From assembly GCA_022564085.1 (NCBI GenBank), contig JADFMC010000040.1:1-10371 (forward strand): a DNA stretch of 10,371 nt. Direction: 5' to 3'. How positions within the stretch are numbered: position 1 is the stretch's first letter; each line of letters opens with the position of its first letter. Under the pieces are notes generated by a model. That model was not told the DNA's origin. It ran no database searches and was given only the letters and a program-made list of their open reading frames with translations. A program made the translations under genes and the position numbers. Positions 1 to 4,602 of the stretch are shown in pieces. This DNA comes from Fidelibacterota bacterium (GTDB lineage Bacteria > Fidelibacterota > Marinisomatia > SCGC-AAA003-L08 > TS1B11).

Positions 1-393
1 ATAAGCCCTGAAAATGTCCTTCCAGGTTACTATCCCCTTGATACGCCCCCGCTTGGTGACCACCGGCAGGCAGGATACATTATTCTCGATCAGGATGCGG
101 GTCGCTTCACCGATGCCGGTTTTCATGCTTGCCGTGATAGGTTGGCGGCTGCAGATCTGATGGACGCGTTTCTCAAGGATGGCCCGGTCGCGGGGCAGCT
201 CGTCCAATGTGCCCAGCCAGGGGCTTAGCGCTTTTAGCAGATCGCGATCGGACAACACGCCAAATAGCCGCTTCTCTTCCACAACCAGCAGGTGGTGAAA
301 TTTGACGTTATCAAATATTTCCTTTACGGTCTTGAGGGTGTCGTCCGGTCCAACCGTCACGACTGGAGTAGTCATAATTGAGCTGAGGGCCAT
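1..393 (-). CDS. Two-CBS-domain protein, C-terminus cut by window edge
   Basis: The minus strand reads an open frame from an ATG at 393-391 to base 1 with no stop, giving 131 residues. A GGAG about 7 nt upstream supports the start. It contains two CBS repeats: residues ~4-60 (starts SSIMTTPVVTV, ends in GVLSDRDLLKAL) and ~78-131 (QICSRQPITASM ... GIVTWKDIF). The S/T-D-R-D-L and W-K-D-I-F ends are the usual CBS signature ends. No other domain is present in the visible part, so it is probably a stand-alone CBS-pair protein of about 135-145 residues with only a few residues missing. Such pairs bind adenine nucleotides or S-adenosyl compounds and regulate partners; the ligand cannot be told from sequence. 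No partner gene is visible on the 5' side. Confidence 0.9.
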   Translation of the reverse strand, partial: MALSSIMTTPVVTVGPDDTLKTVKEIFDNVKFHHLLVVEEKRLFGVLSDRDLLKALSPWLGTLDELPRDRAILEKRVHQICSRQPITASMKTGIGEATRILIENNVSCLPVVTKRGRIKGIVTWKDIFRAY

Positions 394-456
394 ATCTCAC
401 TCCATTTCTAAGGAACCAATCTATTATCAATGAAGGTGGGCTGAAATTTAATCTTA

Positions 457-475
457 AATCCAGTCCGTCTGGATT
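457..475. promoter_or_regulatory. Perfect inverted repeat upstream of CBS gene
   Basis: AATCCAG-TCCGT-CTGGATT has perfect 7-bp arms and a 5-nt spacer, in an AT-rich stretch 64-82 nt upstream of the CBS start. No T-run follows on either strand, so a terminator is unlikely. An operator or a 5'-UTR hairpin of the CBS gene is possible. The site is seen directly; its role is inferred. Confidence 0.35.
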
Positions 476-549
476 CATAATACGACCTGAATAGTTAATT
501 ATGTTATCCATGCACCGGATTGCTCAGTCCCGCTTCTCAGTTTCGTCCT

Positions 550-632
550 CACTTGGCGTCCCTTCGCCGAGCTCAGCGCAAGCCTTTGTGCCTTTGTGGT
601 CACTCTTTCCTCTTTTCTGCTACTGCCAACTG
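550..632 (+). repeat. Dispersed intergenic repeat, copy 1 (short form)
   Basis: It begins with CACTTGGCGT (550-559) and ends with a 31-nt block at 602-632. Both ends recur in the same orientation after typA, at 2770-2779 and 2870-2900; the 31-nt end block matches at 28 of 31 positions. The middle differs in length (42 nt here, 90 nt in the other copy). No coding frame is preserved. Confidence 0.65.
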
Positions 633-658
633 CTTACTGCCAACTGCCAACTGCCCCT
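618..658 (+). repeat. Heptad tandem repeat, TGCCAAC family
   Basis: Five 7-nt units run without gaps from 624 to 658: TGCCAAC, TGCTTAC, TGCCAAC, TGCCAAC, TGCCCCT. A 6-nt variant (TGCTAC, 618-623) precedes them. Units differ at one to three positions, which suggests an old array. It overlaps the end of the dispersed repeat. Confidence 0.75.
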
Positions 659-728
659 AACTTCCCCCCCTGCCCACAGCGTATGGAACGCACCTACGCA
701 CAGGCAAAGCAATAATTAAGGACAATTG

Positions 729-2552
729 ATGCGCAAGAGCAACTTCCGGAATATCGCCATTATCGCCCATGTGGATCATGGCAAAACCACCCTGCTGGAC
801 GGCCTGCTGCGGCAGAGCGGCACCTTTCGCGAGAACCAGGAGGTAGCCGACCGGGTCATGGATTCCCTTGACCTGGAGCGCGAACGGGGGATCACTATCA
901 CGGCCAAGAATACCGCCATCTGGTACCACGAGGTGAAGATCAACATCGTGGACACGCCCGGGCACGCCGATTTCTCCGGCGAGGTGGAGCGCAGCCTGAA
1001 CCTGGTGGACGGCGCCCTGCTGCTGGTGGACGCCAGCGAAGGCCCCCTGCCGCAAACCCGGTACGTCCTGAAAAAGGCGTTGGCCAAAGACCTCCCCATT
1101 ATCCTGGTGATCAACAAGATCGACCGCGGCGACGCCCGCATCGAGGCTGTGGTCAATGAGGTCTACGACCTGTTTATCGATCTCGATGCCACCGACGAGC
1201 AGATCGAGTTCCCCATCGTATATACCAATGCCAAGGCCGGGCTGGCCCACAACGAAATCGGTGATGGCTACACCGATCTGACCCCCCTGTTCGAGGCGAT
1301 CCTGGCAAAAATACCCGGCCCGGTGGCCAACGATGACCATGTGCCCCAACTGCTGGTGACCAACCTCGACCATGACCGCTTTATGGGGCAGATCGCCATC
1401 GGCCGGCTGAATAATGGCGTATTGCAGTTGAAGCGCACCTACAGTCTATGTGGCGCTGGTGGCGCCACTCGCAGCATCAAATTTTCGGCCCTGTACACCT
1501 TTGCCGGCTTGCAGAAAGTGCAGGTGGAGGAGTTGGAAGCCGGTGATATTATCGCCGTGGCGGGTGTGGATAATATCGTCATCGGTGACACTATTTCGTC
1601 GGAGGACGATCCCCAGCCGCTGCCCCGCATCGAGGTGGATGCGCCCACGGTATCCATGCTGTTCAACGTCAACAACAGCCCCACCGCCGGTAAGGAAGGC
1701 AAGTACCTCACCTCGCGCCAACTGGGCGACCGGCTGCAGGCCGAGGTGCTCACCAACGTCTCCTTAAAGGTCAACCTCACGGAGCGCACCGACGTCTTCG
1801 AAGTGTGTGGCCGGGGCGAACTGCAGATGGCCATACTGATCGAAACCATGCGCCGTGAAGGCTACGAGTTCACCGTCTCCAAACCGCACGTCATCACCCG
1901 GGAGGAAAACGGCAAGGTCATGGAACCGATGGAGCATCTATTCCTGGACATCCCCGAGGAGCACATAGGCGTCATCACCGAAAAGCTCTCCCAGCGCAAG
2001 GGCCGCATGACCAATATGCAGAACCACGGCCACGGCCGGGTCAATATGGAATTCTCCATCCCCTCGCGAGGCCTCATCGGCTTTCGCAGCCAGTTCATGA
2101 CCGATACCAAGGGCGCCGGCATCATGAACAAGTTATTCGACGGCTATGCCCCCTGGTTTGGCCCCATCCCCCAACGGGTGAGCGGGGCGCTGGTGGCCGA
2201 CCGCGCCGGCAAGGTCACCACCTACGCCTGCCTCGGTATGGTGGACCGGGGCGAGCTGTTTGTGGAGGTGGGCACCGAGGTCTATGCCGGCATGATCATC
2301 GGCGGCCGCAACCGCACCGACGACCTGACGGTGAATATCACCCGGGAGAAAAAGCTCACCAACATGCGCGCCGCCAGCTCCGATTTTACGGTGACCCTGC
2401 GCACACCGCGCCTGCTGACCCTCGATCAATCACTGGAGTTCATCGCCGAAGACGAACTGGTGGAGGTGACCCCCGGCAACATCCGCCTGCGCAAGATGGA
2501 ACTGGACGCGGGCAAACGCCTCTCGGCCCACAGAAAAGCGAAGCGCGGGTAG
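729..2552 (+). CDS. typA: Translational GTPase TypA/BipA
   Basis: The gene encodes a 607-residue ribosome-binding GTPase of the EF-G/LepA/TypA superfamily, linked in other bacteria to ribosome assembly and to growth at low temperature or under stress. Visible motifs are G1 AHVDHGKTT (13-21), the switch-I segment RERGITITAKNTA (51-63), G3 DTPGH (75-79), G4 NKID (129-132) and a TNAKAG G5-like segment. Domain II, an EF-G III-like domain, an EF-G V-like domain (HLFLDIPEEHIGVI) and the TypA-specific C-terminal domain ending in RKMELDAGKR follow in order. Length matches the family (~600-615). A TTG lies immediately before the ATG at 729; AAGGA at 718-722 is 6 nt from the ATG but only 3 nt from the TTG, so I chose the ATG. 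It is a single gene flanked by two copies of one noncoding repeat. Confidence 0.98.
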   Translation: MRKSNFRNIAIIAHVDHGKTTLLDGLLRQSGTFRENQEVADRVMDSLDLERERGITITAKNTAIWYHEVKINIVDTPGHADFSGEVERSLNLVDGALLLVDASEGPLPQTRYVLKKALAKDLPIILVINKIDRGDARIEAVVNEVYDLFIDLDATDEQIEFPIVYTNAKAGLAHNEIGDGYTDLTPLFEAILAKIPGPVANDDHVPQLLVTNLDHDRFMGQIAIGRLNNGVLQLKRTYSLCGAGGATRSIKFSALYTFAGLQKVQVEELEAGDIIAVAGVDNIVIGDTISSEDDPQPLPRIEVDAPTVSMLFNVNNSPTAGKEGKYLTSRQLGDRLQAEVLTNVSLKVNLTERTDVFEVCGRGELQMAILIETMRREGYEFTVSKPHVITREENGKVMEPMEHLFLDIPEEHIGVITEKLSQRKGRMTNMQNHGHGRVNMEFSIPSRGLIGFRSQFMTDTKGAGIMNKLFDGYAPWFGPIPQRVSGALVADRAGKVTTYACLGMVDRGELFVEVGTEVYAGMIIGGRNRTDDLTVNITREKKLTNMRAASSDFTVTLRTPRLLTLDQSLEFIAEDELVEVTPGNIRLRKMELDAGKRLSAHRKAKRG

Positions 2553-2607
2553 ACCATACGGGTCTGATTTTCCGGGCAGGAAACTAAATAAATCGGGATT
2601 ACCCTGG

Positions 2608-2651
2608 CCTGTCCGCCTCTGGCCTCCAGGCGACTTGGCAGGGGGATTTTT
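2608..2651 (+). terminator. Possible rho-independent terminator of typA
   Basis: About 55 nt after the typA stop, CCTG-TC-CGCCT ... AGGCG-ACTTGG-CAGG can form an interrupted stem (5 bp plus 4 bp), followed by GGGGGA and T5 at 2647-2651. The stem is imperfect and the T-run is short, so this is tentative. Confidence 0.35.
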
Positions 2652-2681
2652 AGATTGTAGAGTTTCGATTAAACATTGGGG

Positions 2682-2716
2682 GGACCGGCGGATCGCTGAG
2701 GACTGATGGCAGACCG
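2682..2716 (+). repeat. Degenerate heptad repeat, CTGACCG-like family
   Basis: The stretch splits into five 7-nt units: GGACCGG, CGGATCG, CTGAGGA, CTGATGG, CAGACCG. Two or three related units (CGCTGAC, CGCTCAC, CCGGAGC) lie at 2968-2988. The units are diverged, so the period is less certain than in the other two arrays. Confidence 0.45.
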
Positions 2717-2769
2717 CTTCCTTCCGCCTCTTTCTGAATAGTGAGAAACAGTTCCGGTTCCGGCTTCCG

Positions 2770-2900
2770 CACTTGGCGTACCCCTCGGTAATCTCGGGGC
2801 ATGCTTTGCGCCCTTTCGGCCCTTCGGTAAGGCCCAGGACAGGCTCCGCTCAGGGCAACTTGGGCGCTTACTCTTTCCTCTTCCCTGCCACTGCCAACTG
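2770..2900 (+). repeat. Dispersed intergenic repeat, copy 2 (long form)
   Basis: It shares its left end CACTTGGCGT and its 31-nt right end (28 of 31 identical, 2870-2900) with copy 1 at 550-632. The interior adds a C/G-rich mosaic with CCCTTCGG repeats and the phrase ACAGGCTCCGCTCAGGGCA. Right after it come TTGGAGCGTAGCGGAAAT and GCCAACGGCGGGG (2922-2934); the latter recurs exactly at 10318-10330. Confidence 0.65.
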
Positions 2901-3002
2901 TTGGAGCGTAGCGGAAATCCCGCCAACGGCGGGGCCAACTGCCACTGCGGTAATGTGGAAAATGCAACGCTGACCGCTCACCCGGAGCCGGTTGGATCAG
3001 GC

Positions 3003-3218
3003 TCAGGCGAAACCGCTGCCGGCGGGTGCGTGGCACCCACCGCTAGCCTGGCGGGCATCATGGCTGCCCAGGACGGCGACCCGCATACTGAGCAGCTTCT
3101 CCGCCTGGTGTTCCAGGCATGCCGGGCACTCGATTTCGTCGGCGTGGGTGCGGCTGGAGGTCACCAGTGCGCTGAAGGTTCGCCCGCAGGCCCGGCAGTG
3201 ATATTCGTAAATCGGCAC
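3003..3218 (-). CDS. FmdB-family zinc ribbon protein
   Basis: The product is a 71-residue small protein beginning MPIYEYHC, the standard FmdB/CxxC regulatory-protein opening. Zinc-ribbon cysteine pairs are C8-x2-C11 and C31-x2-C34. The tail is Gly/Ala-rich with a further Cys (SGGCHAPAGSGFA), again typical of the family. The start is a GTG at 3218-3216 with a strong AAGGAG 5 nt upstream. It lies only 2 nt after the rhodanese stop, so the two are almost certainly cotranslated. The family's biochemical role is not settled; the name comes from a formamidase-linked regulator and many members are annotated only as putative regulators. It is the last gene of the unit. An imperfect hairpin (3020-3042) lies in its 3' coding end without a T-run. 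Confidence 0.9.
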   Translation of the reverse strand: MPIYEYHCRACGRTFSALVTSSRTHADEIECPACLEHQAEKLLSMRVAVLGSHDARQASGGCHAPAGSGFA

Positions 3219-3220
3219 AA

Positions 3221-3658
3221 TTACTCCTTAAGGTCTTGGGTAGGCTCGGTGGCCACGGGCAGTCGGTTCCAGGCCCGCATCCCACCGGAGATATTGACCG
3301 CCTCAAACTGATGTTCCCGTAAAATGCGGGTGGCGGTCTTCGAACGGTTGCCGCTGCGGCAGATGACGTAAATAGGCTGACCCTTTAGGCTGTCGAGCTC
3401 GGCCAACCGCTGGTCGAGCACCTGCACCGGTATCAGCCGGGCGCCGTCAATGTGGCCCAACGGACCGGTGAACTCCGCCGCTGTCCGCACATCCAGTACT
3501 ACCGCCTGCTGGTTGGCCATCAAGGTGTCGCGCAGGGCGGCCGCGGTGATGGTGGGTATTGAGCCGGCGTCGGCAGCATTGCCATTCGTCCCCTGCGCCA
3601 GGATCAGCTGGAACAGCCCCATCATCGATAACACTAAAGTCTTCGTTTTGCTAACCAT
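3221..3658 (-). CDS. Exported single-domain rhodanese (sulfurtransferase)
   Basis: The product has 145 residues. An N-terminal signal-like segment (MVSKTK then a hydrophobic stretch to about residue 22, no lipobox) suggests export to the periplasm. The rhodanese domain spans ~34-135: DVRTAAEF (56-63), GHIDGA (68-73), and the active-site loop CRSGNRS with catalytic C100, followed by SGGMRAW. Rhodaneses carry sulfane sulfur as a cysteine persulfide; the donor and acceptor here are unknown. The ATG at 3658-3656 has GGTGA about 5 nt upstream. A GTG at 3667 would add three residues and is the alternative start. It lies 15 nt after the DUF302 gene and 2 nt before the FmdB gene, within one apparent operon led by an ArsR-type regulator. 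Confidence 0.93.
   Translation of the reverse strand: MVSKTKTLVLSMMGLFQLILAQGTNGNAADAGSIPTITAAALRDTLMANQQAVVLDVRTAAEFTGPLGHIDGARLIPVQVLDQRLAELDSLKGQPIYVICRSGNRSKTATRILREHQFEAVNISGGMRAWNRLPVATEPTQDLKE
3224..3229 (-). promoter_or_regulatory. Shine-Dalgarno of FmdB gene inside rhodanese 3' end
   Basis: AAGGAG on the minus strand lies within the last codons of the rhodanese gene and just before its TAA stop (3223-3221), 5 nt from the GTG start of the FmdB gene. It decides the GTG start and implies translational coupling. Confidence 0.8.
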
Positions 3659-3673
3659 AATTTTCACCGGCCT

Positions 3674-4060
3674 TCAAATGGCATCGATGGCCCGGCGCAG
3701 ACCGGCGCCCACCTCGGTGGCCAGGTCGGCCAACTCCTGGTTGTCGATCACCGTGAACATTACCTGAGCATCGATGGCGGCTACCCGTACGCTGCCGTCG
3801 TCATTGGCCGAAACAGTGACGTTGCAGGGCAATAGCAGCCCTACCTCAGGATGGATTGATAAGGCCTTCAGAGCGCTGGACGGCTGGCAGGCCCCCAAAA
3901 TCTTGTAGGGCCTGAAGTCGGCGTCCAACTTCTTCTTCAAGGTAGCTTGCACGTCGATCTCGGTCAGCACGCCGAATCCCTCAGCGGCCAGCGTTTCCCG
4001 CACCCGCTCCTCGGCTGCGGCCATGGTCAGATCCAGATCACGATGATATCCTATAGACAT
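3674..4060 (-). CDS. DUF302 family protein
   Basis: The 128-residue product matches DUF302 in length and signature: GFGVLTEIDVQATLKKKL near the N-terminus, DFRPYKILGAC, then a hydrophobic GLLLPCNVTV. The two cysteines in GAC and LPCNV are typical of the family and could bind sulfur or a ligand, though no function is established. No signal peptide or membrane segment is visible. I start at the ATG at 4060-4058 (MSIGYH...) because family members usually begin about here; an in-frame ATG at 4075 would add MEIEA, and neither has a strong ribosome site. The gene lies ~100 nt after the ArsR gene and 15 nt before the rhodanese gene. DUF302 genes are often reported near sulfur, redox or metal genes, which fits this setting. 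Confidence 0.9.
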   Translation of the reverse strand: MSIGYHRDLDLTMAAAEERVRETLAAEGFGVLTEIDVQATLKKKLDADFRPYKILGACQPSSALKALSIHPEVGLLLPCNVTVSANDDGSVRVAAIDAQVMFTVIDNQELADLATEVGAGLRRAIDAI

Positions 4061-4120
4061 AGCTTCAATTTCCATCTCGTTTAACGGTTAGATACCCGCA
4101 ATTTGGCAAAGGTTACAGGT

Positions 4121-4134
4121 TAGCGCTAGCAAAT
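4121..4134. promoter_or_regulatory. Possible extra operator-like site between arsR and DUF302 gene
   Basis: TAGCGCTA (4121-4128) is an 8-bp palindrome, and the overlapping CTAGCAAAT (4126-4134) is the inverse of ATTTGCTAG in the 4535-4551 palindrome upstream of the ArsR gene. A 9-nt match can arise by chance, so this is a weak candidate for an internal regulatory site. Confidence 0.25.
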
Positions 4135-4160
4135 TTAAGGGGCGGACGGGGGCAATTTAG

Positions 4161-4469
4161 TTACCAGATGGGCTTACAATCCTTCAGCAGGGGTAACAGA
4201 TCTTTCCCAAGGCGCTGGCCAACGCAATAGTAGGCGGAAGTGCCCTGGGAACGACGGCTGATTAAACCGGCATCGAAAAGCGTTTTTAAATGATTACTGG
4301 TGGAGGCCTGGGATACCTGAATCCAGCGTTGAATGGTGGTCACATCGGCTTCCTGCTTTTCGAGCAGGAAAAGAATTTCCAACCGGGCAGGATGTCCCAG
4401 AGCGCGCAGTACACTGGCTGCTCGATTAAAGTCGCGAGGTTTTCCGCGGTATCGTTTGTCCTTGATCAC
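4161..4469 (-). CDS. ArsR-family winged-helix repressor
   Basis: The product has 102 residues. HPARLEILFLL (26-36) starts the DNA-binding fold, and the recognition region is QVSQASTSNHLKTLFDAGLISRR (51-73), a standard ArsR/SmtB winged helix. The wing ends in SAYYCVG. The metal-binding ELCVCDL box of ArsR/SmtB members is absent (EADVTTIQRWIQVS instead). The only cysteines are C82 in the wing and C98 near the C-terminus, which could form a disulfide or polysulfide switch like those proposed for BigR/SqrR-type regulators, though the positions differ. The start is GTG at 4469-4467 because an in-frame TAA lies at 4481-4479 and no ATG is in frame. No Shine-Dalgarno is visible. Palindromes at 4502-4517 and 4535-4551 lie at its promoter and suggest autoregulation of this gene and the three downstream genes. 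Confidence 0.92.
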   Translation of the reverse strand: MIKDKRYRGKPRDFNRAASVLRALGHPARLEILFLLEKQEADVTTIQRWIQVSQASTSNHLKTLFDAGLISRRSQGTSAYYCVGQRLGKDLLPLLKDCKPIW

Positions 4470-4501
4470 ATGTCTAAATTAATAGAGCAACGTAGTCAAA
4501 A

Positions 4502-4517
4502 GCAATACTAGTATTGC
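4502..4517. promoter_or_regulatory. 16-bp perfect palindrome, likely ArsR operator 1
   Basis: GCAATACTAGTATTGC is its own reverse complement over all 16 bases. Its core ATACTA/TAGTAT recurs as the arms of the palindrome at 4535-4551. It lies 33-48 nt upstream of the ArsR-family start and covers the proposed -10 element, so bound repressor would block transcription. This is the classic position for an autoregulated ArsR-family repressor. Confidence 0.75.
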
Positions 4518-4533
4518 CTTCATGGTCTTGAAA
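4505..4533 (-). promoter_or_regulatory. Putative promoter of arsR-DUF302-rhodanese-fmdB unit
   Basis: On the minus strand TTTCAA (4533-4528) and TAGTAT (4510-4505) are separated by 17 nt. The -10 matches the consensus at four of six positions and the -35 at three, so the call rests largely on spacing and on overlap with the palindrome. The transcript would start near 4498, leaving about 29 nt before the GTG. Confidence 0.4.
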
Positions 4534-4534
4534 G

Positions 4535-4551
4535 ATACTATTTGCTAGTAT
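4535..4551. promoter_or_regulatory. Inverted repeat ATACTA-N5-TAGTAT, likely ArsR operator 2
   Basis: ATACTA (4535-4540) and TAGTAT (4546-4551) are perfect 6-bp arms with spacer TTTGC. The arms equal the core of the 16-bp palindrome 17 nt away. The centres are ~33-34 bp apart, about three helical turns, which would allow two dimers to bind the same face. Confidence 0.65.
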
Positions 4552-4555
4552 AAGG

Positions 4556-4573
4556 TGACGGTTAAACCCGTCA
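4556..4573 (-). terminator. Hairpin after SLC13 gene, weak terminator candidate
   Basis: TGACGG-TTAAAC-CCGTCA forms a 6-bp stem with a 6-nt loop 30-47 nt past the SLC13 stop on the minus strand. No T-run follows, so termination would be inefficient. It could instead be a further regulatory element next to operator 2. Confidence 0.3.
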
Positions 4574-4602
4574 GTGGGCAGTGCGAAGCGGCAGCCGGCT
4601 GG

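Larger units (their letters stand above)
394..725. other. Noncoding region between CBS gene and typA
   Basis: This stretch has no credible gene. The first ~110 nt are AT-rich and must hold the minus-strand promoter of the CBS gene, with a 7-bp-arm hairpin at 457-475. The rest is C/T-rich and contains a dispersed repeat (550-632) and a heptad array (618-658). The last ~65 nt carry the typA ribosome binding site AAGGA at 718-722. I see no convincing sigma-70 promoter for typA. Confidence 0.7.
2553..3002. other. Repeat-rich noncoding region between typA and fmdB-like gene
   Basis: The typA and FmdB-like genes converge on this 450-nt stretch. It holds a possible terminator (2608-2651), heptad-like units (2682-2716 and 2968-2988), a long copy of the dispersed repeat (2770-2900) and a CCCGCC-AAC-GGCGGG hairpin at about 2919-2933. 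Open frames here overlap on both strands, are low-complexity and have no family resemblance, so I call no gene. Confidence 0.7.

Noticed and set aside
311..511. Minus-strand 66-codon open frame over the CBS gene 5' end and promoter
   Set aside because: It overlaps the CBS gene in another frame; its upstream half is AT-rich promoter DNA containing the hairpin, and it has no ribosome site.
618..658. CRISPR-like array
   Set aside because: The 7-nt units have no spacers and no cas gene is present; the same holds for the array at 10246-10308.
657..1373. Long minus-strand open frame (238 codons) opposite typA
   Set aside because: It lies antisense to the TypA GTP-binding domain, has no recognisable motif and follows from the codon bias of typA.
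2650..3036. Overlapping open frames on both strands between typA and the FmdB gene
   Set aside because: The frames read through the repeat mosaic, are Arg/Pro/Gly-rich low complexity and overlap the FmdB gene.
3020..3042. Hairpin CGGCGGGTGC-GTG-GCACCCACCG as a terminator of the FmdB unit
   Set aside because: It lies inside the FmdB coding end and no T-run follows on the minus strand.
4161..4469. Reading the ArsR-type gene as the arsenic regulator of the arsC gene
   Set aside because: It lacks the metal-binding cysteine box, lies more than 5 kb away on its own operon and has its own operators.
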